A stretch of 16,361 bases of DNA from an uncultured Acholeplasmatales bacterium (GTDB taxonomy: Bacteria > Bacillota_I > Bacilli_A > ML615J-28 > CAG-698). Position 1 is the first letter of the stretch; each line of letters begins with the position of its first letter. The notes beneath the pieces are model-generated. The model saw nothing but the letters and a program-made list of their open reading frames with translations. It ran no database searches and was not told where the DNA came from. Below are positions 1 to 7,408 of this stretch, piece by piece. A program made the translations under genes and the position numbers. The DNA is taken from assembly GCA_937877075.1 (NCBI GenBank), contig CALEGD010000118.1:1-16361 (forward strand). The letters are read 5' to 3'.

Positions 1-403
1 CTGGAACATACTTAGTGGCTGGATTCTTTGCAGCTAAATCACCTTGAGTAATAAAAACCGTTTCTTGAATTTCCACAATTCTATGGGTATTAAAATCAGC
101 TAAAGTATGGTCAAAGTAGGTGATTATATCCCCAACCTTTAATTCTTTGAGTTCTTCATCACTCATAATATCAACAAATATTAAATCGCCCTTTTTAAAG
201 GAATCCTCTTTATCTCCATTCATTGAGTCGGTTTGAACCGATAAAAACCCTCTTCCGAAAATATTCGGAATATCATCGACACTTTTTGCTTTAATATTTG
301 CGATTGCAAATAATAACATAAATAAAATAAACACATAAAATAACACATTTAACGTGATGGTTAATATTCGTTTTACAGAAATGCTTCCTTTAGAAGTATT
401 CAT
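1..403 (-). CDS. sipW: SipW-like type I signal peptidase (3' end outside window)
   Basis: The visible 134 residues are the N-terminal part of an S26B (ER/archaeal/SipW-type) signal peptidase. Residues about 15-38 form one membrane helix. The motif SVQTDSM carries the predicted catalytic Ser (about residue 60). NTHRIVEI carries a His (about residue 107) in place of the Lys of ordinary bacterial LepB enzymes, and TQGDLAAKNP is the conserved Asp-containing box. This Ser-His arrangement is the mark of SipW, which in Bacillus processes TasA and TapA. The ATG at 403 is preceded by an AGAGGG ribosome site. The three genes just upstream include two with SipW-type signal peptides, so they are the obvious substrates. 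A terminator separates it from them, and it appears to have its own promoter. The frame runs open off the left edge, so the C-terminus is unseen. The family call is confident; the symbol is by analogy. Confidence 0.9.
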   Translation of the reverse strand, partial: MNTSKGSISVKRILTITLNVLFYVFILFMLLFAIANIKAKSVDDIPNIFGRGFLSVQTDSMNGDKEDSFKKGDLIFVDIMSDEELKELKVGDIITYFDHTLADFNTHRIVEIQETVFITQGDLAAKNPATKYVP

Positions 404-445
404 AAAATTGCCCTCTCTTCTTATATAATATTAATCCTTTCATTT

Positions 446-454
446 ATGATACCA
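446..454 (-). promoter_or_regulatory. Probable extended -10 promoter of the SipW-like gene
   Basis: On the minus strand this reads TGGTATCAT, a TGn extended -10 box about 45 bases before the start codon at 403 and downstream of the terminator at 527-556. No good -35 box lies at 16-18 bases. It is supported mainly by position and by the same TGn pattern in front of other genes in the window. Confidence 0.45.
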
Positions 455-526
455 TATAATAATCAATAAATCTAGATATTTTTGAGAATTTTATATAAAA
501 TCAGTTAAAAGTGGGGGAAAATGTAA

Positions 527-556
527 AAAAATCCCAACCAATTGGTTGAGATTTTT
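527..556 (-). terminator. Rho-independent terminator after the surface-protein operon
   Basis: The arms 527-540 and 543-556 pair almost fully with one mismatch around an AATT centre. On the minus strand the hairpin ends in GGGA followed by seven T. It starts 17 bases past the stop codon of the 502-aa surface protein and separates that operon from the SipW-like gene. Confidence 0.85.
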
Positions 557-572
557 ATCATTATTCTTATGA

Positions 573-2081
573 TTAAGGATTTACAGTGACATTAATTACC
601 TTTTTAATTTCTGGATAATCGGTTGCTGAAACTGTGATTGTTGTTTCACCTGCACCAATGGCAGTAACTACTCCATCAACAACTGTTACAACAAGGTCAT
701 CACCAGATGTATATGTAAATGTGCCGGCATAACCTAAAAGTGTTGGGTTTATAGTTGTAGTAGCAGGTATTTCTGAATCATATGTCAATGTTACGTCAGT
801 AAGACCGAGAATCTCTGGTGTGGGTTCTACTGTTACTATAATAGTTTTAGAAACATTCGGATAATCTGCTAATGAAACCTTAATTGTAGTTTCACCTTCA
901 CCTATGGCAGTAACAACTCCTGCAGCATCAACAGTTGCAACAGCTTCGTTTCCAGATTCAAATATAAATCCACCTGTGTAGTTTTCAATACCCGTAGCTA
1001 CAGGTTCTAGTGGAAGATCAGCCATTCCTAATTTCATTGTAGTGTTATCAATACCACTAACGCCAAGTAATGATGAAGGTGCATGACCACCAAAGGAAAG
1101 AGTAACAGTAATTTGGTCAGCCATAATGGCATTAAACATATCAGGATCCCAACCTTCAAGCCAAATTCTAACAGTTATTTTACCATAATAGAAGTTAGCT
1201 CCTCCATCAAGTTGAAAACCTTGTGATAAAGTTGTCAGTGGATAATAACCAGTATTATCAGCTATTGCCTCAGTATTAAGTTCTGCTAATACAGGTAAAT
1301 TATTATGATTTTGAACTAAACTAGGTAATCTGATAGGTTCACTTTCATTAGTAATAGCATTAACTCTACTTATAGTAGTATCTGAAATTTGAGCAGATTG
1401 ATTTTTTTGGTTGTAATAATGAATAGCGCCATAGGTCCGAACAGCTTTTGTATCGAGTCTTTGATTAGTTCCTGTGCCTGTTGGATTGAGCTCAAAAATG
1501 TTAGAAGTAGTTAATTCGCTTCCCCAGTTTAAGCCACTATCAACTGAAACATCATGTTCGGTCGTGGAAATTCTGACCGCATTAGCAGCATAAAGCATTT
1601 TCTTATTGTTAGTGCGTAATAATTCAGTTGGAGTTAATTGGAAATCAGCATCAGATGTCCAATTTATACCTAATGAAGTAAGAGAGGTACTCCTTAACAT
1701 AAAGACTTCTACATCCTTTTCCGGAGAACGGAAAAATAGTTCGAATTCAGTCCAACCAGATTCAGCAACTTTAGTAAAATCTTCATTTGAATTTAAAGTA
1801 CGGAAGTTTCTTCCATCAGTAGTTGTAACATGATCAAGTGTTGTAGAAGAACCAGCACGGGTAATAGCTGCATAAATTTGTTCTTTCACAATGTAGTTTG
1901 AATAATTGTAACCGTCGGCAGAGATTTCTATACCGGCGCCAGATGTAACTTCAACATTAAAGGGTTCTACATCAGCTTTTGTTGACAGAGTGAACCACGC
2001 AAAGGTAGTTGCACCCAAAGTAATAAAAGCAAACGCAACAGTCATAATTGAAAGTAAGAGCTTTCGCGTTAATTTTGTCAT
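573..2081 (-). CDS. SipW-dependent-type surface protein with two C-terminal Ig-like (Big2-type) repeats
   Basis: A 502-aa secreted or surface protein. Residues 1-30 (basic MTKLTRK, hydrophobic stretch, then ATTFAWFTLST) match the SipW-cognate signal peptide class of TasA, camelysin and CotN, so processing by the nearby SipW-like peptidase is expected. Residues about 40-330 form the core it shares with the next gene upstream: TSGAGIEISADG, TTTDGRNF, INWTSDADFQ, AANAVRI and RIWLEGWDPDMFNAIMAD. Residues about 340-421 and 424-502 are two homologous Ig-like repeats, each with VVTAIG(E/A)GETTI and closing in a valine-rich strand (IIVTVEP, INVTVNP), as in Big2 domains. No LPXTG or other sorting signal is seen, so attachment would be non-covalent or by polymerisation. 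The start is supported by AGGAGA seven bases upstream. It is the last gene of a three-gene operon. A matrix or fibre role is inferred from TasA; binding targets are unknown. Confidence 0.85.
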   Translation of the reverse strand: MTKLTRKLLLSIMTVAFAFITLGATTFAWFTLSTKADVEPFNVEVTSGAGIEISADGYNYSNYIVKEQIYAAITRAGSSTTLDHVTTTDGRNFRTLNSNEDFTKVAESGWTEFELFFRSPEKDVEVFMLRSTSLTSLGINWTSDADFQLTPTELLRTNNKKMLYAANAVRISTTEHDVSVDSGLNWGSELTTSNIFELNPTGTGTNQRLDTKAVRTYGAIHYYNQKNQSAQISDTTISRVNAITNESEPIRLPSLVQNHNNLPVLAELNTEAIADNTGYYPLTTLSQGFQLDGGANFYYGKITVRIWLEGWDPDMFNAIMADQITVTLSFGGHAPSSLLGVSGIDNTTMKLGMADLPLEPVATGIENYTGGFIFESGNEAVATVDAAGVVTAIGEGETTIKVSLADYPNVSKTIIVTVEPTPEILGLTDVTLTYDSEIPATTTINPTLLGYAGTFTYTSGDDLVVTVVDGVVTAIGAGETTITVSATDYPEIKKVINVTVNP

Positions 2082-2121
2082 ATTTTCTCCTCATACATAT
2101 TTTTTATTTATCATTAACTTA

Positions 2122-3120
2122 TTAGTTAATAACCTGTTTTAAAGTGTAATTAGTTGGACTTCCTGAACGAAATTCTAGTTGGATCCTTAAAGAATCCGAG
2201 TAAATTGCATTGAAACAATCTGCATCCCAACCTTCAAGCCAAATGTTAATAATGACTTTACCGATTGAATAGGAATTACCGTATTCATCTATTTCAATGG
2301 TTTGAATCATTTCAAGAATTTCTGAGTTTCTATTAAGCGGAAGATAAGGGTTGGTATCATCAAATTCGGTCAGTTTATACACGGTAGTGGGGATCTCGGT
2401 TGGTGGATCTAATTGTATACGGTGCTTTTTATTGAAATAACTGATTCCACCAAAAGGAGCACCATATCCTCTATCTGGATTACCACTTAAATCAAATATT
2501 TTTGATAGTAAATCATTGGAATCGCGATTATCGAATATATTGTTTTCAATCTGTTCTTCAATAACAGCAATTCGAATTGCATCAGAAGCATTTAATAAAT
2601 ACTTTTCACCGGTTCGAATTAAATTATCAGCTTCTAGCCCATTTTGAAAAGTATTATCAGCCGTCCAGAGAATACCTTTTGAAACCGCATAAGTTCCTTT
2701 TCTCACCATATCATATTGGACTAAACTACTTACATTATTTACCAGATAGACAAACTTTTGTTTTCTTGTGGTTCTAAAATAAAGGGGAAAAGAAAGGTAA
2801 TCGGTATTTGCTTCCGGAATTCCTTCATCTTCTTTTAGTTTTCCAAAGATAAAGTTTTTACCGTCAGTGGAAGTAATATCAGATAGTTTGGCTTTGGAGC
2901 CGATAAAATGCTCTATTTCAGTTGTCGATATTTCGTTATGAAAATTAATGCCGTCAAGAGAAATCTGAAACTCTTTTCCAGTGACCAGTTCAATATTTAA
3001 ATTGCTGAGTTGATTAAACTTTGCTAGTGAAAACCAGGCATAAGTTACGGTTCCAAAGATAGTAAAGAAAAACAACAAAGAAAATATTGAAACTAATAAC
3101 TTTTTTGAAAAATATCTCAC
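2122..3120 (-). CDS. SipW-dependent-type surface protein, paralogue of the 502-aa neighbour
   Basis: A 332-aa protein with a SipW-type signal peptide at residues 1-35 (MRYFSKK, hydrophobic run, VTYAWFSLAKF). The rest matches the core of the following gene point by point: TGKEFQISLDG, ITSTDGKNF, ILWTADNTFQ, LNASDAIRI, GGISYFNKK and NIWLEGWDADCFNAIYSD (residues about 293-310). It lacks the Ig-like repeats and stops soon after the shared core, which suggests the repeats were added to, or lost from, one copy of a duplicated gene. The ATG follows GGGTGATG closely. It lies 23 bases after the 235-aa gene and 40 bases before the 502-aa gene, so co-transcription is likely. A TasA/camelysin-like secreted subunit is the best reading. 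A specific function cannot be given. Confidence 0.82.
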   Translation of the reverse strand: MRYFSKKLLVSIFSLLFFFTIFGTVTYAWFSLAKFNQLSNLNIELVTGKEFQISLDGINFHNEISTTEIEHFIGSKAKLSDITSTDGKNFIFGKLKEDEGIPEANTDYLSFPLYFRTTRKQKFVYLVNNVSSLVQYDMVRKGTYAVSKGILWTADNTFQNGLEADNLIRTGEKYLLNASDAIRIAVIEEQIENNIFDNRDSNDLLSKIFDLSGNPDRGYGAPFGGISYFNKKHRIQLDPPTEIPTTVYKLTEFDDTNPYLPLNRNSEILEMIQTIEIDEYGNSYSIGKVIINIWLEGWDADCFNAIYSDSLRIQLEFRSGSPTNYTLKQVIN

Positions 3121-3143
3121 ATAGCATCACCCTTAATCTTTAT

Positions 3144-3851
3144 TTATTCTTGATCTTCAACAATTTTAAATTGCATTGATGCTTTCAGACTTCCACCCAT
3201 TAATTCATCAGTACAATCTGGGTCATTTCCTTCCAAATAAAGAATGATGGAAAACTGCCTTACTTCTTCAGGTTTGAAGTCTACTATCAAATACTTAAAC
3301 ACATCCATTCCAGTAAACTCAATTATTTCATCGGGTTCTCGGTTTACTTTGTGTTCATATTCAGTCGGGGTTGCATCAGGTTTTCGAAATAACCTAATTA
3401 TAGTTCCGTCTTCAATCAAGATGAAACGCACCGCCTCCTCAGTTCTTCTAAATACTTCTTGAATGATCAAACTATGTTCTATATCTACTGTTTCTTTACC
3501 ATTATTCTTAAGGTAAAATGTATATGCAAGGTAAGTATTATAAGGATCTATATAATCGCCTTCAGCTTCAATAACTTTTTGAAAACTTAAGGAATCATAG
3601 GTAATATTATCAACATTACTCATTGAAGTTGCAAAGAGCCTAGGACTATAGTCCTTAAAATCTTTGTTTGTGGAGAGAATGATTCCTCTCTCAAAGGTAT
3701 CGGGATCGGTTGTTATCATGAAGTTACCCGATGAAGACCCATATAATGTCAATAAAAGCATAATAATTGATAGCAATCCGAAGATGATTAGTAAAAAAGA
3801 TGAAGTACTTTTCTTTAAAATGACCTTTTTTACTTTCAAATATTTAGCCAT
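3144..3851 (-). CDS. Membrane-anchored protein related to the SipW-type surface proteins
   Basis: A 235-aa protein, first gene of the surface operon. Residues 1-15 are lysine-rich and about 17-38 form one hydrophobic helix, without the AWF motif of its neighbours. It is probably a signal anchor, or an atypical signal peptide. The exported part begins GNFMITTDPDTFERGIILS and has a camelysin/TasA-like strand pattern (YLAYTFYLKNNGKETVDIE). It ends in the motif shared with both neighbours: YLEGNDPDCTDELMGGSL, residues about 205-222, matching WLEGWDPDMFNAIMADQI. EEAVRFILIED resembles DAIRIAVIEE of the 332-aa protein. These matches suggest distant homology. The ribosome site is odd: AAGGGG lies about 14 bases before the ATG, further than usual, and no nearer start was found. 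It might anchor or nucleate the other two, as TapA does for TasA; that is inference. Confidence 0.75.
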   Translation of the reverse strand: MAKYLKVKKVILKKSTSSFLLIIFGLLSIIMLLLTLYGSSSGNFMITTDPDTFERGIILSTNKDFKDYSPRLFATSMSNVDNITYDSLSFQKVIEAEGDYIDPYNTYLAYTFYLKNNGKETVDIEHSLIIQEVFRRTEEAVRFILIEDGTIIRLFRKPDATPTEYEHKVNREPDEIIEFTGMDVFKYLIVDFKPEEVRQFSIILYLEGNDPDCTDELMGGSLKASMQFKIVEDQE

Positions 3852-3894
3852 TTTAAATAAATCAGCCCCTTTATATCAACTTCATATTGGCTTT

Positions 3895-3923
3895 ATTATA
3901 GCACAGGAATTTTTTAGGGTCAA
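3895..3923 (-). promoter_or_regulatory. Promoter of the three-gene surface-protein operon
   Basis: On the minus strand TTGACC (3918-3923) is followed after exactly 17 bases by TATAAT (3895-3900), which also carries an extended TGC before it. It sits about 44 bases before the start codon at 3851 and just past the stop of the EAL gene at 3937. This is a strong sigma-A type promoter, so the surface operon can be transcribed independently of the GGDEF-EAL genes. Confidence 0.82.
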
Positions 3924-3936
3924 GAAATTTTAAGAA

Positions 3937-5487
3937 TTATGGAGAAAAAGACGGAATTTCGTCATTGTTTGTCTCGTTTTCGTCAACTATTTCTTCGGAA
4001 TTTTCCAACTCCTGATTATCGCTTACATTAAATTCATCCATCATTTCATCTAAAGCTTCTAAGGTCTTATCGGTATGAACCCAACTTTGTTCTTTAATGA
4101 AAATAACAATTTCATTTGCGGAAATGGGTTTGCTGAAGTAATATCCTTGTACAAATTCAATATTACTCTTCCGACAGAAGTCAATCATTGCTTGATCTTC
4201 AATTCCCTCCGCAATTACATCTTTATTATTTTTCTCGCCCCATTCAACAATCATTACTAGGAGTTTTTCTTTCAAATAAGATTCATCCTCTTTTGAAAAG
4301 AATTGCTTGTCGAGCTTAATAACATCAATCGGCATTTCATTTAAGGTCATCATTGTATTGGCATCTATTCCGTAGGCATTAAGAGCTATCTTAAAGCCAA
4401 CCTTTTTTAACTTGGAGATATTCTGTTTGATAATTGCATATTTTTGATAAGCAGAAAACTCAGTCAGTTCCAGGACAATGATTTGAGGATTCATCTTATA
4501 TTTCTTAATTAACTTCGTAAAATCAGAAACAATTGAATCACTTAATAATTGTTTTACACTAAGATTTAAACTGATTTGATAGGTAAGATAAGGAAATTCG
4601 CGTCTGATTTCATAATACTCTTGAATCAAAGTTTCAAGTCCCCAGGTTCCAATCCAATTAATATCACCGGATTGTTCCATAACATCTAAAAAACTTTGTG
4701 GGGAAATTAACCCCCGAGTAGGATGATTCCATCTTACTAAAGCTTCAACACCATAAAACTTCTCTTCGGTAATATTGATAATCGGTTGGTAGAAAAGAAT
4801 AAATTGTTTTTCTTCCATCGCTTCTTTAAGCGCTAAATGAAAACTAATACTTTCATTTTCTTTAATCTTACCATCCGCATAAACCTCGATTTGATTAGCT
4901 CCTTTGCTTCTGGCATCATTAATTGCAATCATTAAAGACTTATGTAATTCTCTAAACTTCGAACCATGAACCGGATAATAGCAAATTCCGATGCTGGCTT
5001 CAAAATTGATATAGGTGTCCTTAAAGACCCTAATCGGCTTGGATATTATCGAAATAAGTTTCTTCGCAGCTTCAAGTGACTGCATCCGATCATATTCTGA
5101 TTTCATTAAAACCAGAAAATGAGTAATCTGATAGTTTCCCAATGAAACTCGTTTGGGAAGTGATCTTCCCATAAAATATGCGACTCTTTCTAAAGCTCTC
5201 CTTGCTTCCGGTTTTCCAAAAGCGTGAACTACTTCATCGAAATTATCAATCTCAATTCCAATTATTGAAAACCCTTCATCTTTACCAATTTTCGAAAGAT
5301 ATGAATTAATTTCCGAATTAATGGCGGAGCGAGATAGGAGGCCGTCGATAATCAAGGATTTTTCCTCCTTGTAGCGGCGACTGTCACGCCGGATACCGAC
5401 CGAGAGTAAAATTATTAAGATGATAAAACCACAAATAATTGCTCCAGTTATTATCATAATCGTTTCATCGGTCATTGCAAAAAACAT
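3937..5487 (-). CDS. Membrane-anchored degenerate GGDEF-EAL protein (predicted c-di-GMP binding, not catalysis)
   Basis: A 516-aa protein: one N-terminal helix (about 9-31), a short linker, a GGDEF-fold domain (about 70-210), an EAL domain (about 215-468) and a very acidic tail (about 477-516). The GGDEF signature is gone; its place reads SLGNYQITHF, so cyclase activity is not expected. In the EAL domain E248 (EAL), N308 (LNLS), E340 (LELTE), K391 (IKLDK), E427 (AEG) and Q447 (QGYYFSKP) are kept. The metal-binding DDFG pair is N370-A371 (NAYG), and the following TGYSS-type loop is lost. Phosphodiesterase activity should therefore be absent or weak, while ligand binding may persist. The start at 5487 has GAGGTGA just upstream, and the gene follows its neighbour's TGA stop by four bases, suggesting coupled translation. 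A LapD-like receptor role is possible by analogy. Confidence 0.85.
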   Translation of the reverse strand: MFFAMTDETIMIITGAIICGFIILIILLSVGIRRDSRRYKEEKSLIIDGLLSRSAINSEINSYLSKIGKDEGFSIIGIEIDNFDEVVHAFGKPEARRALERVAYFMGRSLPKRVSLGNYQITHFLVLMKSEYDRMQSLEAAKKLISIISKPIRVFKDTYINFEASIGICYYPVHGSKFRELHKSLMIAINDARSKGANQIEVYADGKIKENESISFHLALKEAMEEKQFILFYQPIINITEEKFYGVEALVRWNHPTRGLISPQSFLDVMEQSGDINWIGTWGLETLIQEYYEIRREFPYLTYQISLNLSVKQLLSDSIVSDFTKLIKKYKMNPQIIVLELTEFSAYQKYAIIKQNISKLKKVGFKIALNAYGIDANTMMTLNEMPIDVIKLDKQFFSKEDESYLKEKLLVMIVEWGEKNNKDVIAEGIEDQAMIDFCRKSNIEFVQGYYFSKPISANEIVIFIKEQSWVHTDKTLEALDEMMDEFNVSDNQELENSEEIVDENETNNDEIPSFSP

Positions 5488-5491
5488 CTAA

Positions 5492-7327
5492 TCACCTCAA
5501 ATCGTCAAAATTAGGAAGTTTCAAATCATAATCGGTAATAAATTTCATAGCTTCATTTTTCGGTAAAGCTTTGCTGATCAGATAACCTTGGATTATCCGA
5601 CAACCACTTTCCGAAAGAAATCTACTTTGTTTCTCATCTTCAACCCCTTCAGCTATAACCTGTAATTCTAAACTTCGGGCGAGATCGATAAGTTTTGAAA
5701 CAATGGTACGAACATTACGGTCTTTATTTATTTCTTTGATAAATTCCTGTCCTAAGGAAATACTGTCAATCGGCAATTCCTTCAAATAAGCAAGTGAACT
5801 ATATCCGGAACCAAAATTATCTAAGTGAATAGAAATCCCGAGATTCTTTAGGTTTATTAGTTTATCGATAATTAAATCATAAGATTCCATTAAGAAAGTT
5901 TCGGTAATTTCCAGAGAAATAGAATTTTTATCCAATCTATATTTACGAAAAGCATTACTAATTTCATTTACAAACCCGGCATGTAAGAGTTGTACCGGAG
6001 AAATATTTATTGAAATCCTGACATTAAAAGGTTCTATTTCCTTTGCGAAACGGAAAGTTTCATCAATTACAAAATGACCGACATCAACAATTAGATTATT
6101 TTCTTCCGCCATCCGAATAAAATGAACCGGTGACTCATGAAAATATTTAGGATTATTCCAACGAATTAAAGCTTCAAGTCCGTAGACTTTACGTCTATTA
6201 TTATAAACTTGGGGTTGATAGTACATAATCAACTCGTTGTTTTTTACCGCTTGAAGCAAATCATTTTCCATTGCCTGTTCTCGTGTAAAATGTTGACCGA
6301 GACCCATATCATAAACAATATATCTGGTTCTCCGAGAACCTTTTGCTTTCTTTAAAGCAAGCGATACATTCTCAATTGCACTCGTCTGATTTAAATTCGG
6401 ATAAATCTCCGAATCCAAATGGAAAATACCAACCTTAATATCAAGAATAATCAAGGTGCCGGCAACATCAATTGCCTTTTCTAAAAACTTTGAAATTCTT
6501 TCTGTCCAAGTAATTACCTGTTGGTAGTCTTGTAAGTCCAAAAGCAATATTATAAAATCATCGCCATGAATATGGAAAACTTGGGAATTAAATCCACTTA
6601 AGGAACGTTCCAAAACCTTGCCTAATTTCTTTAGGCATTCATCACCAAACTTTACTCCGAAAAGTCGATTGATTTTTTTAAAATCTTGGATATTAATTTC
6701 CAAAAGCGAGTTCTTTCGGGTAAGTGCTTCCTTATCTCCAAAGAGATTTTCGAGCCTCTTAGTCAGGAAATTCTTATTTGGTAAACCCGTAACCAGATTG
6801 TCCAATGCCAGTTTCCGATAGTATTCTGCATTCCCTTCGCCGGAAGTAATATCTTCTCCTAAAAGCAGATAGCCACCGGAAGCTTTCAACGGAACAAAAC
6901 GAAGTTTAATCTTATCTTTTTTTCCTTCAACTGTCGCTATAAATGGTTTTTGAAGATATAATTCCGAAAGGTTAAGTTCTTCTTCCAAAATAAAATCAGT
7001 GATACTTTTGATATTATTAAAATTCTTAATATTATTCTTACAGGTATTATTAAAGCCTTTGATTTTACCTTCTTGATTTACTTTAATCAAATAAGGTTTA
7101 GAGTGGAGAAAGCGACCTTTCGAGATTTCAATATCATCATTCCTTTTTTTAATTAAGAAATAAAGGGAAATTACTAAAACAGTTTCCAAAATAACCAAAG
7201 CCGCCAAAAAGACCAAAAAGAAGTTTTCGCTATTGCTTATTTCTTTATAGAATATATAAGCAAATATGAAAATTAAAACTTCAACAGCTAAAAAGATAGA
7301 TGTTATTTTTATAGAGTACTTTTTCAT
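5492..7327 (-). CDS. Two-helix membrane GGDEF-EAL protein with altered active sites
   Basis: A 611-aa protein. The frame is open to 7381, but the ATG at 7327 has AAGGAG seven bases upstream, the extra 18 codons would cross a terminator hairpin, and the paralogue upstream is 608 aa. Layout: helices about 6-28 and 35-59, a PAS-like region about 75-165, GGDEF fold about 180-345, EAL about 350-605. The GGDEF motif is HGDDF (254-258) and the first metal-binding Asp is Asn (EINIQDF, N212), so cyclase activity is doubtful. In EAL, E385, N441, E473, D503, E560 and Q580 remain. The second Asp of DDFG is N504, the catalytic Lys of the (K)ID motif is S524, and the next Asp is G526. Hydrolysis is thus unlikely. 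It is the middle gene of a tandem trio, and its TGA stop overlaps the next gene's ribosome site. Confidence 0.87.
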   Translation of the reverse strand: MKKYSIKITSIFLAVEVLIFIFAYIFYKEISNSENFFLVFLAALVILETVLVISLYFLIKKRNDDIEISKGRFLHSKPYLIKVNQEGKIKGFNNTCKNNIKNFNNIKSITDFILEEELNLSELYLQKPFIATVEGKKDKIKLRFVPLKASGGYLLLGEDITSGEGNAEYYRKLALDNLVTGLPNKNFLTKRLENLFGDKEALTRKNSLLEINIQDFKKINRLFGVKFGDECLKKLGKVLERSLSGFNSQVFHIHGDDFIILLLDLQDYQQVITWTERISKFLEKAIDVAGTLIILDIKVGIFHLDSEIYPNLNQTSAIENVSLALKKAKGSRRTRYIVYDMGLGQHFTREQAMENDLLQAVKNNELIMYYQPQVYNNRRKVYGLEALIRWNNPKYFHESPVHFIRMAEENNLIVDVGHFVIDETFRFAKEIEPFNVRISINISPVQLLHAGFVNEISNAFRKYRLDKNSISLEITETFLMESYDLIIDKLINLKNLGISIHLDNFGSGYSSLAYLKELPIDSISLGQEFIKEINKDRNVRTIVSKLIDLARSLELQVIAEGVEDEKQSRFLSESGCRIIQGYLISKALPKNEAMKFITDYDLKLPNFDDLR

Positions 7328-7344
7328 AACTTCTCCTTTTTTAT

Positions 7345-7383
7345 AAAAAACTTGCTTGACGAATAATTCTCTTCCAAGCAAGT
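7345..7383 (-). terminator. Terminator or attenuator between two GGDEF-EAL genes
   Basis: Nine-base arms at 7350-7358 and 7375-7383 (ACTTGCTTG / CAAGCAAGT) pair perfectly around a 16-base loop. On the minus strand the stem is followed by TTTTTT and then, almost at once, the AAGGAG ribosome site of the gene starting at 7327. It lies after the stop codon at 7409. No separate promoter for the downstream gene was seen, so it may be a leaky terminator that lowers expression of the second and third genes. Confidence 0.75.
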
Positions 7384-7408
7384 AGATTTCAAATCATGCA
7401 AAGAATTA

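Noticed and set aside
1606..1833. Plus-strand open frames inside the minus-strand genes
   Set aside because: They are antisense to well-supported proteins, have no ribosome site of note and resemble no family; the same holds for the other plus-strand frames across the window.
3852..3936. c-di-GMP riboswitch before the surface operon
   Set aside because: The leader after the promoter is too short and lacks the conserved GEMM features; the other leaders here also show none.
5492..5494. Mycoplasma-type code with TGA as Trp
   Set aside because: TGA ends a gene four bases before the next start, Trp is TGG throughout, and long genes have no internal TGA.
7328..7381. Longer N-terminus of the second GGDEF-EAL protein (18 extra codons)
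   Set aside because: It crosses a terminator hairpin, has no ribosome site and has no counterpart in the paralogue; the ATG at 7327 has AAGGAG.
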